A stretch of DNA of 64,000 nucleotides from Myxococcales bacterium. GTDB lineage: Bacteria > Myxococcota_A > Polyangia > Nannocystales > Nannocystaceae. Positions 11,339-19,244 of this stretch are shown here, one piece after another. The translations under genes and the position numbers were made by a program. Under the pieces are notes generated by a model. It did no database searches. It saw only the letters and a program-made list of their open reading frames with translations, and had not been told where the DNA came from. Each line of letters begins with the position of its first letter. Positions within the stretch are counted from its first letter, which is position 1. The DNA lies in contig JACKDV010000026.1 in NCBI GenBank assembly GCA_020633315.1, positions 1 to 64,000 of the forward strand, in the 5' to 3' direction.

Positions 11339-11397
11339 GGGACGAGGGGCGTCGACGTTCGCGAGTCGAGCGCGCCTGGGGCATGATCGCGGTGACG

Positions 11398-13485
11398 ATG
11401 TCGATCCGCCTCCTGCTTCCGTGGCTCGCTCTCGCGCTGGTGGGTGCGTGCGAGCGAGCCCAGACCCCCACGACGACGACCCCGACCACCTCGGAGCCTT
11501 CGCCCGCCGTGACTCCCGAGCCCTCGCGCGCGCTGATCCCCCGGCGGATCCTGTTCGGCAATCCCGAGCGCACCCGGCCCAGCCTCGGCCCGGACGGGAC
11601 CCAGCTGTCCTTCCTCGCCCCGGTCGACGGCGTGCTCAACCTGTGGGTCGCGCCCGTGGACGATCTGTCGGCGGCCCGACCCGTCACCCACGACACGGGG
11701 CGGGGCATCTACGCGGGCGGCTGGATGTGGGACCGCGATCACCTCGTCTACCTGCAGGACCGAGGCGGTGACGAGAACTGGCACCTGTACACCGTGGCTC
11801 CGGCCACGGGACAGTCGCGCGATCTGACCCCGCTCGACGGGGTCAGGGCCGAGCTGGTCAAGGACAGCCCGGCGAGCCCCGGGGTGCTGCTCGTCGGGCT
11901 CAACGATCGCGACCCTCGCTATCACGACCTGTACCGGCTGGACCTCGCCACGGGCGAGCGCACGCTGGTCGAGCGCAACGAGCAGGGCTTCTCCGGCTAC
12001 ATCGCCGACGAGTCGCTCGAGCCGAGGGTGGCCACCAAGCCGCGCGACGACGGCGGCCAGGAGATCTTCGTGCGTCGGCGCGGGCGCTGGAAGCCGGCGT
12101 TCGAGATCGACGGGGAGGACGCGCTCTCCACCATGCCCCTCGGTGTCGAGGCCGGGGGCACCACGCTCTACCTCGAGGACAGCCGGGGTCGCGAGACCGC
12201 CGTGCTGGCCGCCTACGACCTGGCCACGGGCAAGTCGACGGTCATGGCCGAGGATCCTCGAGTCGACGTCGGCCGCACCATGCTGGCGCCCCGAAGCGGG
12301 CGACCGCTGGCGGTGGGCTTCGACTACCTGCGCAACCGATGGGAGGTGATCGACCCGTCGGTGGCCGGCGCGTTCGAGACCCTCCACGAGAGCCTCGGCG
12401 ACGACTTCGTCGTCGTCGGCATGACCCCCGACGAGAGGCGATGGCTGGTCGCCACCCATGGCGACGATCGTCCCACCCGGTATCACTTCTATGATCGCGA
12501 TGCGGGGCGCGTGACCTTCTTGTTCAGCGAGCAGCCCGAGCTCGACGAGGTGCCGCTGACGCCGATGCACCCCGTGGTCATCGAGGCCCGCGACGGGCTG
12601 CCGCTGGTGAGCTACCTGAGCCTCCCCGCGGGGAGCGATCCCGACGGCGACGGGCGGCCGGACGCGGCCGTGCCCATGGTGCTGCTGGTCCACGGGGGCC
12701 CCTGGGGGCGCGATCGCTGGGGCTTCGATCCCACCCACCAGTGGCTGGCCGACCGCGGCTATGCGGTGCTCAGCGTCAACTTCCGGGGCTCCGCAGGCTT
12801 CACCAAGGCGTTCATCAACGCAGGCGATCACCAGTGGGCGGCGGCCATGCACGACGACCTGATCGACGCCGTGAGCTGGGCGGTCGACCACGGGATCGCC
12901 CAGCGCGACCGGGTCGCGATCATGGGGACGAGCTACGGCGGCTACGCGACGCTGGTGGGGCTGACCTTCACCCCCGAGCTGTTCGCGTGCGGCGTGGACG
13001 TGGTGGGCCCCTCCAACCTGGTCACCCTGCTGCAGTCGATCCCGCCGTACTGGGCCTCGCTGCGGTCGACCTTCGCCATGCGGGTGGGCGACGTGGACAC
13101 CGAGGAGGGGCGGGCCCTGCTGCGCGAGCGCTCGCCGCTGACCCGCGTGGACGCGATCACCAAGCCGCTGCTGATCGGCCAGGGGGCCAACGACCCGCGG
13201 GTCAACCAGGCCGAGTCCGATCAGATCGTGGAGGCGATGACCAAGCGCGGGATCCCGGTGACCTATGTGCTGTACCCCGACGAGGGCCATGGCTTTCGGC
13301 GGCCGCAGAACGAGGGGGCGTTCGATGCCGTCGCCGAGGCCTTCCTGGCCGAGTGCCTCGGGGGCGCCCACGAGCCCTTCGGCGACGCATTCGAGGGCTC
13401 GAGCATCACGGTGCCGGTGGGAGCCGAGCACGTTCCGGGGCTATCCGAGGCGCTCGCGAAGGCCGGGCGGACGCCCGGCTCGTAG
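11398..13485 (+). CDS. S9 (prolyl oligopeptidase) family serine peptidase, lipoprotein
   Basis: 695 residues from ATG 11398; an ATG at 11383 would add five. A lipoprotein signal ending LVGAC is followed by a Thr/Pro-rich linker. Residues ~50-395 form a propeller-like region (for example LWVAPVDD, LYTVAP, LYRLDL). The alpha/beta-hydrolase domain spans ~400-650, with HGGPW, nucleophile Ser512 in GTSYGGY, Asp599 in GANDPRV and His631 in EGHGF, giving a complete catalytic triad. These enzymes cleave short peptides, often after Pro or with dipeptidyl specificity. Membrane anchoring suggests digestion of extracellular or periplasmic peptides, which suits a predator (inference). Confidence 0.93.
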   Translation: MSIRLLLPWLALALVGACERAQTPTTTTPTTSEPSPAVTPEPSRALIPRRILFGNPERTRPSLGPDGTQLSFLAPVDGVLNLWVAPVDDLSAARPVTHDTGRGIYAGGWMWDRDHLVYLQDRGGDENWHLYTVAPATGQSRDLTPLDGVRAELVKDSPASPGVLLVGLNDRDPRYHDLYRLDLATGERTLVERNEQGFSGYIADESLEPRVATKPRDDGGQEIFVRRRGRWKPAFEIDGEDALSTMPLGVEAGGTTLYLEDSRGRETAVLAAYDLATGKSTVMAEDPRVDVGRTMLAPRSGRPLAVGFDYLRNRWEVIDPSVAGAFETLHESLGDDFVVVGMTPDERRWLVATHGDDRPTRYHFYDRDAGRVTFLFSEQPELDEVPLTPMHPVVIEARDGLPLVSYLSLPAGSDPDGDGRPDAAVPMVLLVHGGPWGRDRWGFDPTHQWLADRGYAVLSVNFRGSAGFTKAFINAGDHQWAAAMHDDLIDAVSWAVDHGIAQRDRVAIMGTSYGGYATLVGLTFTPELFACGVDVVGPSNLVTLLQSIPPYWASLRSTFAMRVGDVDTEEGRALLRERSPLTRVDAITKPLLIGQGANDPRVNQAESDQIVEAMTKRGIPVTYVLYPDEGHGFRRPQNEGAFDAVAEAFLAECLGGAHEPFGDAFEGSSITVPVGAEHVPGLSEALAKAGRTPGS

Positions 13486-13528
13486 CCCGCGTCCGGGACC
13501 CCGCTCGACCGAGGGCCGCGGCGGGCGG

Positions 13529-13656
13529 TCAGAGCATCCCGTGCTCGCGGAACCACGCCAGGCTGTCGGCCGGACCCTCACCCCGCGCTCGAGCAGCGTC
13601 CTGACGACGTGGGCGCCGAGGAAGCCCGGCGCTCCGGTGACCAGTGCGTGCTCCAT
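13529..13656 (-). pseudogene. NAD-dependent epimerase/dehydratase with its middle deleted
   Basis: On the minus strand an ATG at 13656 opens MEHALVTGAPGFLGAHVV, the Rossmann GxxGxxG start of an extended SDR, and continues to about codon 29 (LLERGVRVR). After a shift of frame the text becomes ADSLAWFREHGML followed by TGA at 13529-13531, a typical C-terminal end of the same family. Roughly 280 residues between the two ends are missing. The surviving ends are intact enough to be readable, which suggests recent internal deletion. It lies between the S9 peptidase and methyltransferase genes, both on the opposite strand. Confidence 0.7.
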
Positions 13657-13704
13657 GGGCGACCGAGGCTCTACCATCGACGAGCGCGCGCGGATGCGCC
13701 GTGG

Positions 13705-13710
13705 TACACG
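13705..13710 (+). promoter_or_regulatory. -10-like element TACACG
   Basis: TACACG ends 6 nt before ATG 13717; it lacks the usual final T. No Shine-Dalgarno precedes the ATG. Confidence 0.3.
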
Positions 13711-13716
13711 GCGGGC

Positions 13717-14544
13717 ATGCACGCTCGCTTCGGTGCCATGGTGCTGCTCGGCTCGTGGATCCTCGCGTGTGCTCCCACTGCGGCCACGCCCGGGGAGTCG
13801 ACCGAGCCTCCGGTGATCGACGCCGCCGGGGCGGGCGAGGCCGAGGCGCCCGCCGACGCCGACGCGGCCGGGCCGGTCGGGGCCGAGGCGGGCGAGGTCG
13901 AGACGCCCACGGCCGGGGCCGCGCCGCAGCAGGTGGAGCTCGAGATCAACCAGCGCTACGAGGAGCAGACCGATCCCGAGCAGTGGGCCAGCCGCTTCGA
14001 GCGAGAGGGGCGGGAGGTCTACGACCGGCGCGACCAAGTGCTCGCCGAGCTCGGGCTGCGACCCGGCATGGCGGTGGCCGACGTGGGCGCGGGCACCGGG
14101 ATGCTCACGATCCCGCTGGCCGAGGCGGTGGGGCCCGAGGGCAAGGTGTATGCGGTCGACGTGCAGCCCTACTTCCTCGATCACGTGGGCCAGAAGGCGC
14201 GCGAGGCCGGGCTGGAGAACGTGGAGCTGGTGCGCGCCAAGCAGGACGCGGTGGGGCTGCCGCCCGGGTCGATCGACCTGGCGATCATGGTCGACGTGTA
14301 CCACCACGTGGAGAAGCCGGCCGCCTACCTCGCCTCGATCCACGCCGCGCTGCGACCCGAGGGGCGGCTGGTGGTGATCGACTACCGCGCCGAGGAGGGC
14401 AAGAGCGACGCGTGGCTGCTCGAGCACGTGCGGGCCAGCCCCGACGCGTTCCGGGCCGAGCTGCAGAGCGCGGGCTTCGTCATGGTCTCCACGCACGAAG
14501 GGGTGCTGGAGGACAACTTCTTCTACGAGCTGCGGCTGCGATAG
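13717..14544 (+). CDS. Class I SAM-dependent methyltransferase carrying a lipoprotein signal
   Basis: 275 residues. The first 18 form a lipoprotein signal (hydrophobic core, ILAC). An Ala/Glu/Gly-rich linker of ~50 residues follows. The catalytic fold starts at ~90, with SAM motif I VADVGAGTG at 120-128, the acidic end of beta-2 (YAVDVQP) and a motif IV-like LAIMVDVYHHVEKP. It resembles UbiE/type-11 methyltransferases. The substrate is unknown. A secreted SAM enzyme is odd because SAM is cytoplasmic; either the signal is misread or the protein acts where SAM is supplied by unusual means. The gene converges on the pseudokinase gene with a 19-bp gap. Confidence 0.85.
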   Translation: MHARFGAMVLLGSWILACAPTAATPGESTEPPVIDAAGAGEAEAPADADAAGPVGAEAGEVETPTAGAAPQQVELEINQRYEEQTDPEQWASRFEREGREVYDRRDQVLAELGLRPGMAVADVGAGTGMLTIPLAEAVGPEGKVYAVDVQPYFLDHVGQKAREAGLENVELVRAKQDAVGLPPGSIDLAIMVDVYHHVEKPAAYLASIHAALRPEGRLVVIDYRAEEGKSDAWLLEHVRASPDAFRAELQSAGFVMVSTHEGVLEDNFFYELRLR

Positions 14545-14563
14545 GACGACGGCCGCGGCGAGC

Positions 14564-16522
14564 TCATGACCCCTCGCCCAGCGCCGCCACGGCCAGCGCC
14601 AGGCGGCGCTCGTGCTCGAGCCCCTCGTCGTGCACGGCCAGCCCCAGCTCCACCGTGCGCTCGAGCAGCGAGCGTGCCTCGAGCAGGCGGTGGAAGACCT
14701 CAGCGCGGCGATCCTCGAGCGCCCGCAGGCGATCGAGCCCCTGCAGCAGCGCCTGCCGTCGCTCCCGATCCTCGCCCCGCGCCTCGCTGGCGGCCAGCGC
14801 CCGCACCATCGCGCCCTCGTCGAGCTCGGCCAGCTCGGCGCCGATCTGGTGGAGCTGCTCCACCAGCCGCTCGATGGCGGCCACCAGCGGCTCGAGCGGA
14901 GCGGTGAGCACCTCGAGCTCGTGCGCGTTGCGAGCCTGCAGCGCCCGGTGATCGACCAGCCGCTGCACCAGCAGCGCCAGCTCGCCCACCACCTCCTTGA
15001 CGTCGCCGGGCACCTCGGCGTCGGGCGAGGGCGGCCGCAGCAGCGCGGCCAGCCGGGCCACCAGGGGATCGGAGGCGGGCAGCGAGGCGGGCAGCGAGCG
15101 CAGCTGGAAGCGCGCGTGCGTGCGCTCCACCCACGACTTGACGTTGTTGTGGCGACCGAGCATCAGCAGGGCGCCGGCGAGGCCGAGGCCGAGGGCGGTC
15201 GCGACCGCGGCGGATCCCACGGGGATCAGCACGGCGGCGAGCAGCATGGTGCCCACGATGGTGGCGATGGCCTGCCGCCCCGAGGCCCGCACCTGGGGCG
15301 GCCCCACCACGCGCACGTCGAGGCCCTCGGCCCGCATGCGCTCGGCGAGCGCCTCGGCGGTGTCCTGGCCGAGGTTGCCGAACAGCCGCGCGGGCAGGCG
15401 GACGCGGCGGTGTCGCTCCTCCTCGGCGTACAGGTGCGACGAGCCCACGAGGAACTCGGGCAGCCGCGCGGGAGGCTGCGCTACGTCGTCGACGAAGCCC
15501 TGCAGCCAGCGCAGCTTGTGGGCGTCCTCGTCGAGGCTGCGCAGGTCGATGCCGAACGCGGGCTCGCCCGGCGCGGCGGGCAGGAAGCGGACCGAGAGCC
15601 GACCGCAGGCGAGGCACAGGCGCTGGCCCACCCGCAGCCGCGCGCCGCAGTGCTGACACACCGTGGTCGCCTGCTCCACCAGCGAGGTGGAGCTGCCGCC
15701 CCGCAGCACCCAGGCCACCTCGGCCGCGGTCGCGGGGCGACGGCTGGGATCGTCGTCGAGGCAGGCCCGCACCAGGGCGTCGAGCACGGGCGGGGCGTCG
15801 GGGCGCAGCCGGGCCAGCGGGGGCAGGGGCACGCGCTCGCGCAGGAAGGCCGGGCCGTCGCCGAAGGGCAGCTCGCCGCTCAGCGCCTGCCACATCATCA
15901 CGCCCAGGCCGAAGAGATCGGAGCGCTGATCGACGGCGGTGGCGTGCACCTGCTCGGGCGCGACGTAGGCCGAGCCCTGCATCAGCAGGCTGGAGGCGGT
16001 GTGGCTCGACAGCACGTCCACCCGCGACAGGCCCACGTCCACCAGCAGCACGCGGCCGTCCTCGGCGCGCAGCACCTGCGAGGGTCGCAGGTCGCGGAGC
16101 ACCGCCCCGGTCGCGTGCACCGATTGCAGCGCGTCGGCCAGGCCCACGAACACGCGGGTGAGCTCCTCGAGCGGCACCGGGGCTCGCCGCAGCCACGCCT
16201 CGAGGGGCTCGCCGGGCGGATCGAGCCGGGCCCGCCAGGGCGCGATCGCAGCGGGGTCGCGAGGATCGGGCAGGGGACCCACGGCCAGGGTGGGCACCAG
16301 GGCGTGCGCGGGCAGCCTCATCAGGCGCTCGGCGTCCCGGGCGTAGCGGCGGCGGATCGACTCGTCGCGGGCCAGGTCGGCGGCGAGCTGGGCCACGAGC
16401 ACGGGGCGACCGTCGTCGAGCACGATGCGCCAGCGCTGCTCGGTGCCCACGTCGTGCGGGCCCTCGAGCACCCGATGGGGCCAGGGCAGCCATGGCAAGG
16501 CGGGAGCCGGGGCCTCGCTCAT
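14564..16522 (-). CDS. Zinc-ribbon membrane pseudokinase
   Basis: 652 residues. The first ~275 follow the protein-kinase fold: GSAYVAPE (183-190), DLFGLGVMMWQALSGELPF and a final RRPATAAEV. Key residues are changed. There is no Gly loop and no beta-3 Lys; in fact there is no lysine at all before residue ~320. The catalytic loop reads LRDLRPSQ (142-149) in place of HRDLKPEN, and DFG is DVG (162-164). A CX2CX10CX2C ribbon (Cys289, 292, 303, 306) follows. Next come a domain shared with the upstream kinase, a membrane hairpin (~415-455) and a long helical tail (~500-650). The start codon overlaps the stop of the upstream kinase (ATGA, 16519-16522), so the pair is translationally coupled. Likely an allosteric partner or scaffold for that kinase (inference). 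Confidence 0.9.
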   Translation of the reverse strand: MSEAPAPALPWLPWPHRVLEGPHDVGTEQRWRIVLDDGRPVLVAQLAADLARDESIRRRYARDAERLMRLPAHALVPTLAVGPLPDPRDPAAIAPWRARLDPPGEPLEAWLRRAPVPLEELTRVFVGLADALQSVHATGAVLRDLRPSQVLRAEDGRVLLVDVGLSRVDVLSSHTASSLLMQGSAYVAPEQVHATAVDQRSDLFGLGVMMWQALSGELPFGDGPAFLRERVPLPPLARLRPDAPPVLDALVRACLDDDPSRRPATAAEVAWVLRGGSSTSLVEQATTVCQHCGARLRVGQRLCLACGRLSVRFLPAAPGEPAFGIDLRSLDEDAHKLRWLQGFVDDVAQPPARLPEFLVGSSHLYAEEERHRRVRLPARLFGNLGQDTAEALAERMRAEGLDVRVVGPPQVRASGRQAIATIVGTMLLAAVLIPVGSAAVATALGLGLAGALLMLGRHNNVKSWVERTHARFQLRSLPASLPASDPLVARLAALLRPPSPDAEVPGDVKEVVGELALLVQRLVDHRALQARNAHELEVLTAPLEPLVAAIERLVEQLHQIGAELAELDEGAMVRALAASEARGEDRERRQALLQGLDRLRALEDRRAEVFHRLLEARSLLERTVELGLAVHDEGLEHERRLALAVAALGEGS

Positions 16523-18399
16523 CCGCGCTGCACCTCCTCGAGCGCCTCCACGGTGGCGCGCAGGTGCTCGAGGTGCTCGGGCAGCTCCACGTCGTCGGCC
16601 ATGGCCCGGGCCGCGGCGCGGCGGGCCGCGAGCGCGTCGAGGGTGGCGGTGAGCTCGAGCAGCCGCGCCGACCACAGGTCGCGCTCGTGCATCAGCGCGC
16701 GGGCGCTCGGCTCGGCGGGATCGAAGCCGGCCGCCGTCATCTCCCGGTCGAGCTGGTCCATGCGCAGCGTGGCGCCCGCGGCCAGGTGCAGCGCGTGCTC
16801 CATCTCGGCCTCGATCTCGGGCTGCATCGCGGGCGGGGTGTTGCGGCTGAGGGTGATCACCCGGTGCACCACCGCGCGCAGGGCCTCGCGGTGGCGTCGC
16901 TCGCCGATCTGGGCGACCACGGCGGGCAGCTCGTCGAGCCGCGCCTTCACCCGCGGGGGCAGCCCGTGCTCGTCGGTCTGGCGGGTGGTGGCCACCGGTC
17001 GCGACGCGCGGTACAGGGTGGTGCCATACACGAAGGGCAGCACCGCGGCGAGCACCGGCAGGCTCAGCAATCCCAGGCCGGGGTGGATCATCATCGGGGT
17101 GCCCACGATCCCCACGCAGATCGCCATCGCCCGCCCGGCGAGCTTGTTGGTGTTGCGCAGGATCCCGAAGTGCGACAGCCGGCCGCCGCGGGCCCAGGCG
17201 GTCTCGATGCCGATGCGCTGCAGCGAGGCGGCCAGGGTCTCCACGCTGCGCTGGCTCAGCCCGGTGAGCAGGACGAAGGGCAGCCGGGGGATCCGGCGCC
17301 CGAGGCCGCCGGGGTCCAGGCCCACCGCCTCGTTGGCCCGCAGCCAGCGCAGCAGGCGATCGCGACGCTCCGAGTCGAGCTTGTGCGAGACCTTGCCGGG
17401 GCCGGTCACGAAGATCGAGCAGGGCCCCGGCTCGATCACCACCTGCACCAGGCCGCAGCGGAAGCACACCCGGGTCTCCTTGAGCACGGCCGCGCCGCAG
17501 CCGGCACAGCGACCGTCGGCCGCGAGCTCGGGGTCGACCGCCGCGAGGGCGCTCGGCTCCACCGGCACCAGCGCGCCGCCGCTGTCCCGCAGCGACTCGA
17601 GGGCCTCCACCACCGCGCGGGCCGACTGCGGTCGATCGCCGGGGGCCTTGGCGAGCAGGCGCGCCACCAGCCGGCGCAGCCCCGGCGAGAAGCGCTCGGG
17701 CAGCGCCGGCGCGGGGGCGTTGCGGTGCTGGTCGAGCACCGCGAAGGGCGTGGCCCCGCCAAAGGGCGGCGCCCCGGTGGCGAGCTCGTAGAGGATGCAG
17801 CCCAGCGCGTAGAGATCGGTGCGAGGATCGACGGCGAGCGGCTCGAGGCACTCGGGCGCCATGTAGCCCGGCGTGCCCAGCACGGTGAGCGCCCCCTTGT
17901 CGGCGCCGGCGAAGGACGAGGCGCGGGCCATGCCGAAGTCGGCGATCTTGGGCACGGGGCCGGGCGCGAGCAGGATGTTGGCGGGCTTGAGGTCCCGGTG
18001 GATCACACCGGCTGCGTGCGCGTGGGCCAGGCCGCGGGCGATCCCCAGCGCGAGCTCCACCAGCTCCGGCTCGTCCAGCGGCCCCTGCTGCGCGAGGTGG
18101 TCGCTGAGGTTGGGCCCCTCGACCAGCTCCATCAGCAGGGCGGGGCGCCCGTCGAGGGGCACGGCGCCGTGCACCCGCACGAGGTTGTCGTGCCGAAGGC
18201 CGCAGGCGAGCTCGGCCTCGCGCTGGAAGCGACGCAGCGCCCCCTCGTCGCGACGGTGACGCTCGTGGAGGATCTTGGCGGCGTGGGCCAGGCCGGTGTC
18301 GGCATCGACCACGCGCACCACGGTGGCGATCGCCCCGCTGCCGATCTCCCCGGTGATCTCGAGGCGCGTGGGGGCAACGGCTCGGAGGGACGACGACAC
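16519..18399 (-). CDS. Zinc-ribbon membrane Ser/Thr protein kinase
   Basis: 626 residues with an intact kinase domain: Gly loop GEIGSGAIATVV (~17-28), Lys42, HRDLKPAN (134-141), DFG (154-156) and GTPGYMAPE. A zinc ribbon CX2CX10CX2C uses Cys298, 301, 312 and 315. The segment ~320-425 has a conserved-looking LPFVLLTGLSQRSVETLAA block also present in divergent form in the downstream pseudokinase. Two close membrane segments lie at ~430-470, so kinase and tail are both cytoplasmic. The ~150-residue tail is helical and rich in Leu, Arg and Glu. It begins at GTG 18399, 11 nt after TGCTACCCT. It is followed without a gap by the pseudokinase, of which it appears to be the parental paralogue. Confidence 0.92.
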   Translation of the reverse strand: MSSSLRAVAPTRLEITGEIGSGAIATVVRVVDADTGLAHAAKILHERHRRDEGALRRFQREAELACGLRHDNLVRVHGAVPLDGRPALLMELVEGPNLSDHLAQQGPLDEPELVELALGIARGLAHAHAAGVIHRDLKPANILLAPGPVPKIADFGMARASSFAGADKGALTVLGTPGYMAPECLEPLAVDPRTDLYALGCILYELATGAPPFGGATPFAVLDQHRNAPAPALPERFSPGLRRLVARLLAKAPGDRPQSARAVVEALESLRDSGGALVPVEPSALAAVDPELAADGRCAGCGAAVLKETRVCFRCGLVQVVIEPGPCSIFVTGPGKVSHKLDSERRDRLLRWLRANEAVGLDPGGLGRRIPRLPFVLLTGLSQRSVETLAASLQRIGIETAWARGGRLSHFGILRNTNKLAGRAMAICVGIVGTPMMIHPGLGLLSLPVLAAVLPFVYGTTLYRASRPVATTRQTDEHGLPPRVKARLDELPAVVAQIGERRHREALRAVVHRVITLSRNTPPAMQPEIEAEMEHALHLAAGATLRMDQLDREMTAAGFDPAEPSARALMHERDLWSARLLELTATLDALAARRAAARAMADDVELPEHLEHLRATVEALEEVQRG

Positions 18400-18410
18400 G
18401 AAGGGAGCTC

Positions 18411-18416
18411 AGGGTA
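18411..18416 (-). promoter_or_regulatory. -10-like element, TGCTACCCT context
   Basis: Minus-strand TACCCT (18416 to 18411) preceded by TGC, 11 nt before GTG 18399. Likely promoter of the kinase/pseudokinase pair, separating it from the sigma-factor gene upstream. Confidence 0.45.
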
Positions 18417-18469
18417 GCACCGGCGCGCGGGTCGATCCCGCCCCGAGGGCCGGCCTCGTGTCGCGTCGC

Positions 18470-19048
18470 TCAGCCCGGAGGGGTCGGGGGCTCGCCGTCG
18501 CGGCCCGGCGAGGCGCGGAGGCTGGCCGAGCGGAGCTGGTCCTCGAGCAGGCTGCGAGCGCGACGCAGCCGGCTGCGCACCGTGCCCTCGGGCAGCTCGA
18601 GCACCTCGGCGATCTCGGAGGCGCTCATCTCCTCCCAGTAGAACAGCTCGAGGGCGATCTGCAGCTCCACCGGGATCCGCCGCATCGCCTCCACGAGCCG
18701 CTGCTGCTCCTCGCGCTGGCTGGCCACGCCGCTGGGGCTCAGGCCCAGGTCCTCCACCGAGGTGAGGCCGAAGTCGATCGCGTTGGAGCCCCGCTGCTCG
18801 TCGCGCCACTTGCGGTAGAGGCGTCGGCGGGCCACCCCGAACAGGAAGGTCTTGAACGCCTCGGGTCGGCGCAGGCCACCCTTGCCCTCCACGCAGGCGA
18901 GCATGGTCTCCTGCACGAGGTCGTCGATGCCGTGGCCGATCTTGCTCGAGAAGAAGCGGTGCAGCCGATCGAAGTGCCGCGCGAACAGGGCCCGCCCCGC
19001 GTCGTCGTCACCCTCCACCCACGCCCTCACCAGCTCGGCCTCGCTCAC
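18470..19048 (-). CDS. ECF-type RNA polymerase sigma-70 factor
   Basis: 192 residues from GTG 19048. Region 2 is seen at ~10-85 (LFARHFDRLHRFF, IDDLVQETMLACVEG, FKTFLFGVARRRLYRKWR). Region 4 lies at ~120-175 (MRRIPVELQIALELFYWEEMSASEIAEVLELPEGTVRSRLRRAR). There is no region 3 and no C-terminal extension, so it is a compact ECF factor. No anti-sigma gene is adjacent; the genes downstream on the same strand are the zinc-ribbon kinases, so control by phosphorylation rather than by a membrane anti-sigma is possible (inference). Start choice: GTG 19048 is 7 nt after a CGCTATCAT element; upstream in-frame codons would overlap that element. Confidence 0.92.
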   Translation of the reverse strand: MSEAELVRAWVEGDDDAGRALFARHFDRLHRFFSSKIGHGIDDLVQETMLACVEGKGGLRRPEAFKTFLFGVARRRLYRKWRDEQRGSNAIDFGLTSVEDLGLSPSGVASQREEQQRLVEAMRRIPVELQIALELFYWEEMSASEIAEVLELPEGTVRSRLRRARSLLEDQLRSASLRASPGRDGEPPTPPG

Positions 19049-19055
19049 GACCACG

Positions 19056-19061
19056 ATGATA
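19056..19061 (-). promoter_or_regulatory. -10-like element, CGCTATCAT context
   Basis: Minus-strand TATCAT (19061 to 19056) with 7 nt to GTG 19048. With a normal -10 to start-site distance, transcription would begin at or next to the start codon. Confidence 0.55.
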
Positions 19062-19244
19062 GCGGCTCGATCCTCCCGAGGGGCCGCCATTGCGCGCTCG
19101 CGAGCCGCGGTGGATCGCCGAGGCATCATCGCGTAGCCCAGGCCACGCATCACACCGTGGCCGTGCCTCGATTGTCCCGCGATTGCGGCGAGCAGCGCGG
19201 CTCGTGATCGACGGTGGGGGCTCGCGGAACGAGGACGGGCTGCC

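Noticed and set aside
14612..17791. 1059-codon plus-strand frame across the kinase/pseudokinase pair
   Set aside because: Spans two genes with good domains on the minus strand; composition is that of an antisense frame.
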